Source of the DNA: JACOND01 sp965202795
Lineage (GTDB): Bacteria > Bdellovibrionota > Bdellovibrionia > Bdellovibrionales > UBA1609
Direction: 5' to 3'
DNA length: 64,000 bases
Assembly (NCBI GenBank): GCA_965202795.1
Contig: OZ241848.1
Span: 310,001 to 374,000 of the forward strand
A program made the translations under genes and the position numbers. The notes under the pieces are model-generated. The model ran no database searches and was not told the origin of the DNA. It saw nothing but the letters and a program-made list of their open reading frames with translations. Positions 7,676 through 16,429 of the stretch are shown here, one piece after another (within the stretch, counting starts at the first letter, position 1; every line of letters begins with the position of its first letter).

Positions 7676-9953
7676 AAAAGGCGCTCCGGCCGCCCCGGAG
7701 TTTCAGCCCTTGAAGCTTGCGCCGCCAGGCCGGATTCATTTTATCGGGGTGTGCGGAACAGCCATGGCGCCTTTGGCGCTCTTTTTAAAACAGGCCGGCT
7801 TCAGGGTTTCCGGGAGCGACAGCGGCATTTACCCTCCCATGTCGGATCTCTTAATGCGGGGGGGGATTGCTGTCAAAAAATTCAGCGCCTCCGCAGTCTC
7901 CCCGAAAATCAAGCTCGCTGTTGTGGGCAATGTGGCGCGCGCCACAAACAAAGAGGCTCTGGCCATTGAGGCGCTCCGCATCCCCTATATCAGCTTCCCG
8001 GAGTTTTTGGAGCAGGCTTTTTTGAGCGGATCAAAAAGCCAAAGCGGCCCGAAAAGCATCATCGCTGCGGGGACCCATGGAAAAAGCTCAACAGCCGCTT
8101 TAGCGGCCTTTGCGGCGCGGGAGGCCGGGCTTGATCCCGGGTTTTTTATAGGCGCCTCGTCCCCGCATTTTGCAAACCCTCTTTTCGCTCCAGAGTCTCC
8201 CCCCTCTTATTTTATTTTGGAGGGGGATGAATATGACTGCGCTTTTTTTTTGAAAAGCCCAAAATTTCTGCGCTGCAGGCCCTTTGCTGTCATCCTGACA
8301 GGCATTGAGTTTGATCATGCCGACATTTATAAAGACATCAAAGAGGTTAAAGCGGCCTTTAAGGCGCTGATAGAAAAAATCCCCCCGCAGGGCTGTTTGA
8401 CTGTCTGCGCGGAAAACCCCTTGGCCATGGAGGCGGCCGCCTTCTGCAAAGCGCCGGTCATCAGCTATGGGCTGGAAGCCGGGGATTTTCAGGCAAAAAA
8501 CCGGCGGATTGAGAGTCTGCCCGCCCCGTCAGGATCCAATGCCCCCGGCGCCTCTGAAATCAAAAGACAGCTTTTTGAAATCCATCACAAGGGGAGAGTC
8601 TTCCCCGCGGCGATTAATCTTTTGGGATGGAGCGGCGCCCTGAACAGCGCCGCCGTTTTTGCCCTGGCCCATCATCTAAACTGGCCTCTGGGCAAAATCC
8701 TGGAGGCCATGGGGAAGTTTTTGGGAGTCAAAAGGAGGCTTCAGAAAATATGCGAATTTCAGGGCGCGCTTTTGTTTGAGGATTTTGCCCACCATCCCAC
8801 AGAGGTCAAAGCCTCGCTTTCGGGATTAAGAGAGGCTTATCCCGGGCGGAGGCTTATTGCCCTGTTTGAGCCGCGGTCTTTTACCTCGCGGACAAGCGCG
8901 TTTCAAAAAAAATATGTGTCCGCGCTCAAGGAGGCCGACATTGTTTTTGTGTCCCAGCCCTTTCGCCCCGAGTCTGTTCCAAAAAAGCGGCGGCTTTCGT
9001 CTGAGAGGCTTGCGGCTGATCTCCAGGCCGAAGGGCGGCGGGCCGCATGTTTTGAGGGGCCGGATGATATGGCGCGGGCCGCCATAAATCTAACCCGCGC
9101 GGGGGATTTGCTGGCTGTGATGAGCAATGGTGGCTTTGGAGGGATTGTCTCAAAGCTGCGGGACGGCTTAAGCGCGGCGAAACAGCCCGCTCCAAAACGC
9201 TCTGCGGCAGGGAAAAACCAGCAGGCTTTGGATCAGCCGATAGATATGATCCTCGCCCGCCATGGACAAAGCCTTTGGAATCAAAAAAATCTTTTTACAG
9301 GCTGGATTGACGCGGATCTGAGCGCGAGGGGAGTGGCTGAGGCCCGCCAGGCCGGCGCCTTTCTGAGGCGGGTTTTAGAGCCGCGCGGATTAAAGCTTTA
9401 CTGGGGGTTTTCATCTGTTCTGAAGCGGGCCATGCGGACTTTGGATATCATTTTGGAGGAGGCCGGGCTGAGCGGCCTTCCCGTTACAAGAGCCTGGCAG
9501 CTGAATGAGCGGCATTACGGCGCCCTTCAGGGGCAGAGCAAAAGCAAAGTCAGGGAAAAGCATGGGGAAGAGCAGCTTTTTAAATGGAGAAGGGGCTTTG
9601 ATGTCCGCCCGCCGCTTCTCTCCCAGCCCGATCAGCCGCAAAACCCCAGCCTCTATGAGGGCATTGGCCGCTTTCCCCTGGGCGAATCGCTGAAAGACAC
9701 TCAGGCGAGGGTTTTGCCTTTCTGGGAGCAAAGCATCCTGCCAAAAATCCAAAAAAACCGGGGGCCTGTCCTCATCGCCGCCCATGGAAACAGCCTGAGA
9801 GCGCTCATCAAGCATATAGAAAACATCCCTGACAGGAAGATCGCGCTCCTGGATATAAAAACAGGGGACCCCATGTTTTATTCCCTTGAAAGGGAAAAGC
9901 AAGTCTGGAGCCGCATTCATTATGGCCCGGAAGCATCAGCCGCAAAAGCTTAA
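7653..9953 (+). CDS. Mpl (UDP-MurNAc:tripeptide ligase) fused to 2,3-BPG-dependent phosphoglycerate mutase
   Basis: The N-terminal part (about 1-505) is a Mur ligase of the Mpl type, attaching recycled L-Ala-gamma-D-Glu-mDAP to UDP-MurNAc. Visible are IHFIGVCGTAMAPLALFL, the ATP loop GTHGKSSTAALA, EGDEYDCAFF, DFAHHPTEVKASL and LFEPRSFTSRT. After a linker, residues about 530-766 are a GpmA-type mutase (3-phosphoglycerate to 2-phosphoglycerate). Here RHG holds the phospho-accepting His537, followed by NLFTGWIDADLSARG, NERHYGALQG and AAHGNSLRALIKHIE. The frame is continuous and both halves keep key residues. The two activities belong to unrelated pathways, so the fusion is odd. It converges on the protease gene with a 4-bp overlap. 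Confidence 0.92.
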   Translation: MAYSLKVRKGAPAAPEFQPLKLAPPGRIHFIGVCGTAMAPLALFLKQAGFRVSGSDSGIYPPMSDLLMRGGIAVKKFSASAVSPKIKLAVVGNVARATNKEALAIEALRIPYISFPEFLEQAFLSGSKSQSGPKSIIAAGTHGKSSTAALAAFAAREAGLDPGFFIGASSPHFANPLFAPESPPSYFILEGDEYDCAFFLKSPKFLRCRPFAVILTGIEFDHADIYKDIKEVKAAFKALIEKIPPQGCLTVCAENPLAMEAAAFCKAPVISYGLEAGDFQAKNRRIESLPAPSGSNAPGASEIKRQLFEIHHKGRVFPAAINLLGWSGALNSAAVFALAHHLNWPLGKILEAMGKFLGVKRRLQKICEFQGALLFEDFAHHPTEVKASLSGLREAYPGRRLIALFEPRSFTSRTSAFQKKYVSALKEADIVFVSQPFRPESVPKKRRLSSERLAADLQAEGRRAACFEGPDDMARAAINLTRAGDLLAVMSNGGFGGIVSKLRDGLSAAKQPAPKRSAAGKNQQALDQPIDMILARHGQSLWNQKNLFTGWIDADLSARGVAEARQAGAFLRRVLEPRGLKLYWGFSSVLKRAMRTLDIILEEAGLSGLPVTRAWQLNERHYGALQGQSKSKVREKHGEEQLFKWRRGFDVRPPLLSQPDQPQNPSLYEGIGRFPLGESLKDTQARVLPFWEQSILPKIQKNRGPVLIAAHGNSLRALIKHIENIPDRKIALLDIKTGDPMFYSLEREKQVWSRIHYGPEASAAKA

Positions 9954-11683
9954 GCCCCGGGCAGGCCGCTTCTTGCAAGCTCCAAGGCGCGCCCCTCATT
10001 AATTATGCCGCCATATTTCAGTTTTTCCCGCAGGCCCTCCTTTTGATCCACAGAGGCGCCAATAATTTCTATAATCCGCTCCGGGCTTAGCTCTGGCCTG
10101 ATGTGTTTGATTTCGGCGGCCAGCCGGGAAACCTGAGGCGCGGCCGCTGAGGTTCCGGATGGCCAGTCTATGCCGCCCCCAGGCTTATAAGAAGAAACAC
10201 GCTCCCCATAAGCCGCGACATCCACAGATTCCTTTCCATAACTTGAAAAAACAGAGAGATTTCCCCCGCTGTCCACTGAGGCCGCGGTGATAATATTGGG
10301 GAAGTCAAAAGAGGCAGGGTAGTCAGGAAAGTGATCGATATTGATGCTCCTATTCCCCGCCGCTGCAACAAAAAGCATATCTGGAAAATCTTTGATTGTC
10401 CGGCTAAGCAGCTCTTCTTTTTCTGCGTTTCCTTTGTATCCGAAACTGATATTTATAATTCTTGCGCCCCGATCCCATGCGTATTGAACAGCCTCATAGA
10501 ATTGTGTTAGGGATTCTGCGGTGGAGCGCAAGCGAAGGGGAAGCAGGGCAATGTCGTCTGAGCCGCGGGAGATAATCCCCGCGACAGAAGTTCCGTGGCT
10601 AAAATGCGGCGGATTTTCATCATAGTCGTAAGGCAGGGGGTCATTGTCCGAAAAATCCCAGGCCTGAGACTCGTTTTTTACACTCTCCATTTCGTTATTG
10701 ATCTGGCTGATTTGCCACATCCGCAAAGGCTTTGAAAAGAGGCTCAGGGAACTCAAGCCGCTTTGGAGATCCTCTTTTTTCTGAAGCAGGCGCTCCCATT
10801 GACTTGCCGTTTCCGCCCATTCTTCCCGCCCGCGCATCTTCCATGCCAAAGCGGGGTGGTTGTAATCAACGCCAGTGTCTAAAACAGCCACCGCCACCCG
10901 ATCATCCCTTGCGGCTATAGACAATATCTCCCCGATGGATTTGCCGCCCCGCGGGCCGCTTTCTCTGTAAATTTCCTCCAGCGGAAAAATTCTCCTATTG
11001 GCAAACACAGTTTTTGTGATCTCTCCCTTTTGATTCAGCCACAGCCTGCTGGAAAGATTTCCCTTAGAGCTGTATTCCCAAATTTTTGCTGACACAAGCT
11101 GCCCATGCAGTTTAAATCTGGCTTCAAGAAGGGGTTTGCTGCCATCCTTTTGGTATTCTCCAGCAGTCTCGAAGATTTTTATAGACCATTCCTGACTGGC
11201 GTTTGAATGAGCGGATGAAATGATTATGTTTTTAGCTGGCCGCCCGGGAAACCAGACTGCTATTCCTAAAGTCCGCGAAACACTGCCCATAAGATCAGAA
11301 GAGCTTATTTCTGATGGGGCGGGAAGGCCTGAAATCCGCGCCGCGGCCATAATTTCCTTTTTGCTGATAATGCCCGCATGAGAGGCTGTTTTAAAAAGAA
11401 TTTCTTTGCCCGCGGCATACAGCTGAAAATAGCCGGGGCTGATATTTTTAAGCTGGCTTTCCAGATCGCCCGCGCGAAAATCAAATAATTCCCGGGGCTT
11501 TTCAGCGTCTTCGCCAGACAGGCCCCCCTCATTGCGCCCGTCATTGGTTTTGCCTGTGACAAATAAATCTCTGCTGCAATTGCCATCGGGCGGATTTCCA
11601 CTGTCAAACACCGCGCTCAGGCCTGGCTGATATCCCGCGTCCTGGGCGCCGCGGGCGCTGCAGATCAAAAAAAAACAGAGCAA
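9950..11683 (-). CDS. secreted subtilisin-like serine protease (S8)
   Basis: Exported endopeptidase. The catalytic triad is intact: Asp269 in VAVLDTGVDYNHP, His363 in HFSHGTSVAG, Ser512 in SGTSAAAPQ; Asn444 in AAAGN supplies the oxyanion hole. About 260 residues before the catalytic domain look like a propeptide or extra domain, and about 70 residues are inserted between Asp and His. The annotated frame opens at a TTG and starts inside a truncated signal peptide (LLCFFLICSARGAQ). An ATG at 11712 would give a full signal peptide but is one base out of frame across an A9 run (11667-11675). The gene may therefore be phase-variable, miscalled, or start at the TTG. Confidence 0.93.
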   Translation of the reverse strand: MLCFFLICSARGAQDAGYQPGLSAVFDSGNPPDGNCSRDLFVTGKTNDGRNEGGLSGEDAEKPRELFDFRAGDLESQLKNISPGYFQLYAAGKEILFKTASHAGIISKKEIMAAARISGLPAPSEISSSDLMGSVSRTLGIAVWFPGRPAKNIIISSAHSNASQEWSIKIFETAGEYQKDGSKPLLEARFKLHGQLVSAKIWEYSSKGNLSSRLWLNQKGEITKTVFANRRIFPLEEIYRESGPRGGKSIGEILSIAARDDRVAVAVLDTGVDYNHPALAWKMRGREEWAETASQWERLLQKKEDLQSGLSSLSLFSKPLRMWQISQINNEMESVKNESQAWDFSDNDPLPYDYDENPPHFSHGTSVAGIISRGSDDIALLPLRLRSTAESLTQFYEAVQYAWDRGARIINISFGYKGNAEKEELLSRTIKDFPDMLFVAAAGNRSINIDHFPDYPASFDFPNIITAASVDSGGNLSVFSSYGKESVDVAAYGERVSSYKPGGGIDWPSGTSAAAPQVSRLAAEIKHIRPELSPERIIEIIGASVDQKEGLREKLKYGGIINEGRALELARSGLPGA

Positions 11684-12339
11684 AGGGCTGCGCGGCCCGC
11701 GAAATTTAACATGGCTTTGCCGCCGCAGAGCCGCCTGAAAAGGCTCCCTCCCTTAAAAAGCGCTTTCTGTTTCACAAGATCTTTGATCTTTTGTTTTACA
11801 GTTTTTGCCATAGCGCGCTCCCGGCCTTCTCAGCCTGTTTATTGGGCCGGCCTCGCAGCCGTTCCTGTTTATTGAGCCGGCCTCGCGGCCGTTCCTGTTG
11901 GCGGTTTTCTCTCAAAACCAAAAGCAGTATATGCCAAAAACCCCGCAAAAGTCAAGCAAAAAGCTCAATTTTAGCCTCTCTGCCTCCTGATTTTGCCGCA
12001 AACTGTTTAAAATCTGAACAGTTTACTGGGACGGTCTGGCAGCCGTTCCCGAACCTTTGCGGAGTCACAGGGTTTTCCAGAGGAATAGCCTTGCGGCATT
12101 TGTTTGACTGGCTGGCCTCGCAGCCGTTCCCGCGGCTTGTTTATTGGGGCAGCCTGGCGGCCGCTCCGGCAGACTGGTTCAGCGCTGGGATATATTTGCC
12201 GGGCTGGCGGCTGTTCAGCTTTTCCAAAACTTCCGGCTCATTCCGGCAAAGCCTCATGGCGCAGAGGAGCGCCCCTCAATGCTCCGCCTAAAGACAGCTT
12301 GACTTCTCATCCAGCTTTGTTTATCCTGAAGAAGCATAT
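11684..12339. repeat. intergenic stretch rich in dispersed hairpin elements
   Basis: No gene seen. At 11838-11905 two near-tandem fragments (TGTTTATTG, GCCGGCCTCGC, GCCGTTCC) occur. At 12029-12200 there are three more copies, one with the long form that includes the TGCGGAGTCACAGGGTTTTC and CAGAGGAATAGCC part also seen near 49.8 and 52.1 kb. Confidence 0.7.
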
Positions 12340-13008
12340 ATGGGATGTTTAAAAGCGCCAAAAAAAGCTCTGGCTGCAGCGGGGCTTCTGCTTTGCCTTT
12401 TAGCCGCTGCGGGCGGCTGCGCGCTGTTCGGAAATTCGCAGGGGAAAAAACAGGCGCTTTCTTTAAAGCCGCCAAAGCCAGTTAGGGGAATCGCCGCCGC
12501 GCCCTCCAGAAAAAGACGCGCCCAGGGCCAGGCGAAGCTGGAGCAAATGCTGAAAAGCGGCCGCGCCGCGCTGAGCAAGGCCATTTTGATTGAGAGAAAC
12601 GGGCGCCCCGGCTGTTTTGTGACCGCGGTCAATCAAAAAAAGCTGATTCCCAAGCCTATAGCGCCGGCGCCGCCGGGCTTTCCCTCATCAGTGGTTTTTA
12701 AAGAGGGCTTCCCGGCTTGCGGGCCGGGCGCGCGGAAGCGGCTGAGCGCTGCCGCTCAGCGCTCCTTTCAAGCAAAAACCCCCTGCTTTTTTATCTCCAG
12801 CCCCCCGCCGCAGAGGGAAAACGCGTCCCAAGGCCCTAATTTGCAGGGCATACTCTCAATACATGCCAAAACACTTCAAGGGCTGATAGAGAAAAGCGGC
12901 GCCGGCTTTTTGGGATATATGCTCTGCGGGCATGCCAGCTATATTATTGAGGCCATGCCTCTGCATTTGTCGCTGATCAGATCTAAGTCCATCAGGGATT
13001 TTTATTGA
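12340..13008 (+). CDS. lipoprotein of unknown function
   Basis: 222 residues with a lipoprotein signal: positively charged start, hydrophobic ALAAAGLLLCLLAAA, lipobox ending at Cys27 (AGGC). The mature part is basic, with Pro-rich segments (PIAPAPPGFPSS, ISSPPPQ) and no recognised domain. GAAGAAG precedes the ATG. It is isolated between repeat-rich gaps. Membrane anchoring is predicted; function is unknown. Confidence 0.7.
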   Translation: MGCLKAPKKALAAAGLLLCLLAAAGGCALFGNSQGKKQALSLKPPKPVRGIAAAPSRKRRAQGQAKLEQMLKSGRAALSKAILIERNGRPGCFVTAVNQKKLIPKPIAPAPPGFPSSVVFKEGFPACGPGARKRLSAAAQRSFQAKTPCFFISSPPPQRENASQGPNLQGILSIHAKTLQGLIEKSGAGFLGYMLCGHASYIIEAMPLHLSLIRSKSIRDFY

Positions 13009-13427
13009 TTTTTCGGCTCTTTGAAAGAATCTGTGAGTTAAACTGATGGAAAATCAAAAAAGCCCGGCGCTGGGCCTGTTTGCTGGGCCGGGCTGGCGGC
13101 CGTTCCCGCGTCGCCGAGGAGCAGCAGGGTTTTCCAGAGGGCTGGCTCTGAGGGCGCGCAAATGCCCTATATAAAGGACAGCCGCAGGCCCTTCTGCGCT
13201 CCAGGATTTAAAGCCCGATTGCCCCGCCGGCAGGCCGGGCAGCGCGGGCCGCCCTTTTTACATGCCCCCCCGGCGCTGTGGCCACAAAACCGGCAGCCTC
13301 GCCATGCGGCCCTGGCGCGGCGAGCGCCCCGCATAACAGCAGGGGGGCTTTTTCACTTTTTTTCACTTTTTTCACTTTGTTTTGCGCGGTATATTTTGCC
13401 TATAAACCAAAAAAAGGAGGTATTTCC
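13009..13427. other. intergenic stretch with a hairpin-element copy and a pyrimidine-rich leader
   Basis: Holds one dispersed-element copy at about 13078-13142. Near 13358-13390 three successive TTTTTTCAC-like units are followed by TATATT at 13390-13395, a possible -10 region for the beta-helix gene just downstream. No gene seen. Confidence 0.5.
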
Positions 13428-14102
13428 ATGAAAAACAATCACTTTAAAAAGGCTTTTTTGAGCGCTTTCCTGATTTTCGGCTTTTCCGCCGCCGCAGAGG
13501 CCGCAGAGGTGGCTGCGCCATGCGGCTCCGTTTCAGGCGCCCCCCATCCAAACGGCGGGGGATTTGTGGCAGCCACGGCTTCTGTGGACAAAACCGCTTA
13601 TGTGGGGCCTAAGGCATCTGTTTGCGGCGAGGCGCAGGTTAAAGGTCAGGCGAAGATTTATGACTACGCGCGGATTTCCACCCGGGCGCTGGTTAAAGAC
13701 AATGCGGAGATTGGCGGCTATGCGAGTGTTAGAGACTATGCGGAGATTGGCGGCCATACAAAGGTTTTAGGCAATGCATGGGTTGGCCATCATTCAAGGG
13801 TTTTTGGCAATGCGCAAGTTTCCGAAAATGCGCGGATTTCTGGCCATGCAAGAGTTGCTGACAATGCTTGGATTAGCGGCGCGGCGCGGGTTTTAGGCAA
13901 TGCGTGGGTTGGCGGCGAGGCGCGGGTTTATGAAAATACATGGATTTCCGGCCACACGCAGGTTGCCGGCTATGCGGAGATTTCCGGCCATACAAAGGTT
14001 ATCGGCCGCTCTGTGATTCATGGAACTGCAAAAGTTTCTGGAAATTCATTATTTTCAAACATCAGACTGGAACTAGGCAAAATCACTTCAAAGGGGCATT
14101 AA
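13428..14102 (+). CDS. secreted left-handed beta-helix (hexapeptide repeat) protein
   Basis: 224 residues. A signal peptide (MKNNHFKKAFLSAFLIFGF...AAEA) is followed from about residue 55 to 215 by near-regular hexad pairs such as YAEIGGHTKVLGNAWVGHHSRVFGNAQVSEN. They resemble the repeats of the prepilin fusion at 2.3 kb; both also share a GGFVA..A.V-D.TA..GP.A.VC motif before the repeats. The strong AGGAGG 7 nt before the ATG fixes the start. No acyltransferase active-site residues stand out, so a structural or adhesive rod is more likely than an enzyme. An intrinsic terminator follows. Confidence 0.85.
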   Translation: MKNNHFKKAFLSAFLIFGFSAAAEAAEVAAPCGSVSGAPHPNGGGFVAATASVDKTAYVGPKASVCGEAQVKGQAKIYDYARISTRALVKDNAEIGGYASVRDYAEIGGHTKVLGNAWVGHHSRVFGNAQVSENARISGHARVADNAWISGAARVLGNAWVGGEARVYENTWISGHTQVAGYAEISGHTKVIGRSVIHGTAKVSGNSLFSNIRLELGKITSKGH

Positions 14103-14127
14103 AAAACAGGGCCTGTAAAGAGCTTTT

Positions 14128-14167
14128 GCCCCCCCGCCCAGAGCCCGGGGGGGCGGGGGCTTTTTTT
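14128..14167 (+). terminator. intrinsic terminator after the secreted beta-helix gene
   Basis: GC-only stem of at least 10 bp (GCCCCCGCCC against GGGCGGGGGC at 14151-14160) followed by seven T. It lies 25 bp after the stop and between convergent genes. Confidence 0.85.
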
Positions 14168-14220
14168 GGCCGCCGCCCGAACAGCCAGACCCAGGCGGCG
14201 GCGGAGAGCGGCCAGCCCGC

Positions 14221-14955
14221 TTAAAACAAAAAGGCCAGCCCCGCCTCGCAAAAAGAAAGCGGCCGCCCGCCCCCGCTTTGCCAGCCGGACTTGGGAAAAT
14301 AAAGGCACTGGCCGCTGAAGCTGATGTCGTTCAGGCCGTAAGCTTGATCCAGGCCATAAACTTCAGAGGGGCTGAAAACCTTCCAGCTGAGATTCAGCCC
14401 AAAGGACACATAGCTTTTTAATTTCAGGGAGGATGGGCTTTCCCATGGCAGGCCGCAGGCCGCTTTGGCCAGCCCGTATTCCACAGAAGGGGAAATCAGC
14501 CTGCTGTAAAAAAATCTGCCCTTAAAGCCAAGGCGGTATATAGCAGCCCTGGCTGGCCTCTCGCAGATATTGGCAAAGCGCCCCCCTTGAGCGCCCGCCG
14601 CCGCTCCAAAAACAAATTTTTCTTGCAGGCTTTCAGGCAAAAAACGGTCTGTCTCTGGAAAATACAGGCTGGCGCCAAACGAAGGATTAAAAAAAGAGAC
14701 AGCCTCTCCGCTTTTTGGCTTATAGGAAAAGGGGAAGGCTGTGACAAAAGAGCCGGCGGCCAGATCATAGCGGATGGGGGAGGCCTTGGATTTGTATTGA
14801 ATGGCTCCTCCAAAAGACGGCAGACAGAGCAGGGCGGCAAGCCCGGCGGCGGCTGTTTTCAGCCCGGCCCTCAGGCATGCGGGAGGCCGGCTGGCGGGAG
14901 CAGCCCTGCCAGAGCTTCTGTTTTCCCCTGCCAAAAAAAAACTTTTAAAATCCAT
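14221..14955 (-). CDS. predicted outer-membrane beta-barrel protein
   Basis: 244 residues with a signal-like hydrophobic segment (AAAGLAALLCLPSFGGA, about 34-51). Alternating polar/aromatic strands follow, such as GSFVTAFPFSYKPKS and KSYVSFGLNLSWKVFS. The last residue is Phe in EAGLAFLF, the usual barrel C-terminal signature. It lies 47 bp downstream of asd on the same strand. Family not recognised. The N-terminal 30 residues before the signal core (SSGRAAPASRPPACLRAG) look like low-complexity extension. Confidence 0.7.
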   Translation of the reverse strand: MDFKSFFLAGENRSSGRAAPASRPPACLRAGLKTAAAGLAALLCLPSFGGAIQYKSKASPIRYDLAAGSFVTAFPFSYKPKSGEAVSFFNPSFGASLYFPETDRFLPESLQEKFVFGAAAGAQGGRFANICERPARAAIYRLGFKGRFFYSRLISPSVEYGLAKAACGLPWESPSSLKLKSYVSFGLNLSWKVFSPSEVYGLDQAYGLNDISFSGQCLYFPKSGWQSGGGRPLSFCEAGLAFLF

Positions 14956-15002
14956 AACGGCCTCTGGCGCGCTCCAGAAAGCGATCTGTCCATGAGGGCT
15001 GT

Positions 15003-16067
15003 CTAAAGCGGGCTGAGCTGCGGAGAGCGGCCCCCCTTTTTGGCGGCTCCGCCAGGCTCAGGCCTGCCGGACCTCCTTTTCCAAAGCGCTTCAGCGATTT
15101 GCAACCCATTTATGCTGGCCCCCTTTAAAAGGTTATCAGCAGCAAGCCACATAACCAAAGAATTTTCTGAAATTCCGTCCTTATGGATTCGCCCGGCAAA
15201 AACCTCCCGCTTTCCCGAGGCCTGCCGCCCATGAGGCGGCCCCTCCCCAGCCTTTTGCAGCCGGACGAAAGGCTCTAAAGCCTTATTTATCTGCCCCTGG
15301 GAGGCCGGCTTTTTCAGCGAAAGCCAGACAGCTTCCCCGTGGGAGTTCAGGCAGGGGACTCTGACGGTGAAGGCGGAGATTTTGAGGCCGGGGGCGCCCA
15401 TGATTTTCCTGCTCTCATGGATGATTTTTTCCTCCTCCCCGCAAAAGCCATTCGGGCCGATCTCCCCAATATAAGGGACACAGTTGAAGGCGGTTTCCAG
15501 AGCCTCCATCTCATAAGGCTTTTTGCCGGTGAGGATGTCCATAGATCCAGACCTCAGCCGATCAAGAGCCTGCCGCCCGGCGCCGCTGGCTGACTGCAGG
15601 CTCACAACCCGAACTTCATTTAGGCCAAAAGTCTTATGCAGGGGATAAAGCGCCATGGCCAGCTGAATTGTTGAGCAGTTGGGGTTGGAGATGATGCGCC
15701 GCCCCCTGGCCGGCAAAGGGGAAAGCGGAGGCAGAAGATGTCCATTGATCTCTGGGACAATCAGAGGGGCGTCCGGATCCCGGCGAAAGGCGGAGGAGTT
15801 GTCAATAACCATCGCGCCATCACAGGCGGCGCGCGGAGCCCATTCGCAGCTGACTGAGGCCCCAGCCGAAAAAAAGCAAATATCCAGGCCTTTGAAGCAG
15901 CCTTTCCTCAAGGGGCTGGTCTTATGGCTTTTCCCCTCAAACAGGCATTCCGCCCCGGAGCGGGAAAAAAGCCGCAGCTCCGAAAGCTCCCTCCCGAAAA
16001 AGGACCTCAAATGCCTCAAAAAAGCCTGGCCCACAAGCCCTGTGGCGCCCACAATGCCGAGTTTCAT
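15003..16067 (-). CDS. asd: aspartate-semialdehyde dehydrogenase
   Basis: NADPH-dependent reduction of aspartyl phosphate to aspartate semialdehyde, a branch point to lysine/diaminopimelate, threonine and methionine. It has the Rossmann start KLGIVGATGLVGQ, catalytic Cys131 in SNPNCST, SASGAGR, and Arg236/His243 in TVRVPCLNSHGEA. Length (354) is slightly long because of a basic Pro/Gly-rich C-terminal tail (RRSGRPEPGGAAKKGG). DAP supply fits the murein-recycling genes nearby. Cytoplasmic homodimer by family. Confidence 0.95.
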   Translation of the reverse strand: MKLGIVGATGLVGQAFLRHLRSFFGRELSELRLFSRSGAECLFEGKSHKTSPLRKGCFKGLDICFFSAGASVSCEWAPRAACDGAMVIDNSSAFRRDPDAPLIVPEINGHLLPPLSPLPARGRRIISNPNCSTIQLAMALYPLHKTFGLNEVRVVSLQSASGAGRQALDRLRSGSMDILTGKKPYEMEALETAFNCVPYIGEIGPNGFCGEEEKIIHESRKIMGAPGLKISAFTVRVPCLNSHGEAVWLSLKKPASQGQINKALEPFVRLQKAGEGPPHGRQASGKREVFAGRIHKDGISENSLVMWLAADNLLKGASINGLQIAEALWKRRSGRPEPGGAAKKGGRSPQLSPL

Positions 16068-16429
16068 GCCGCTGAGCCTGTTTTCTATGAGCTGAATGGC
16101 CCCCGGCAGCGGAAAAAGCCGCCTGTCACCCCGCCGCCGCAGTTTATTATGCCGGCTTTTGCCGAAAGCGCAAACCCCTCCTTTTTTTTAAGACAGGCTT
16201 AAAAAGCCGGCCCCGCGGCGGCTTTTGATCAGCGAGCCGCCTCCGGCGGGCGGGGCTGCCGCTGCGGGGAGAGAGGCAGATATTTTGAGCGGCGGCCGGG
16301 AGGATTTTCTGGACCTTTGCCGGAAAAAATATTGTTGCCTGCGGCAAAAACCTGTTATAGCCTTTGAATTGCCTGGCGCATTGCCTGGAGTTTTTCAAAA
16401 AAAACAAAAAACCTTGGAGGTAAATTAAG
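16068..16429. other. divergent intergenic region between asd and the DsbA-like gene
   Basis: Mostly GC-rich without a gene. The right end carries a promoter candidate for the DsbA-like gene, listed separately. Confidence 0.5.
16332..16360 (+). promoter_or_regulatory. candidate sigma70-type promoter for the DsbA-like gene
   Basis: TTGTTG at 16332-16337, 17-nt spacer, TTATAG at 16355-16360, about 70 nt before the ATG. Four of six consensus positions match in each hexamer. Confidence 0.45.
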
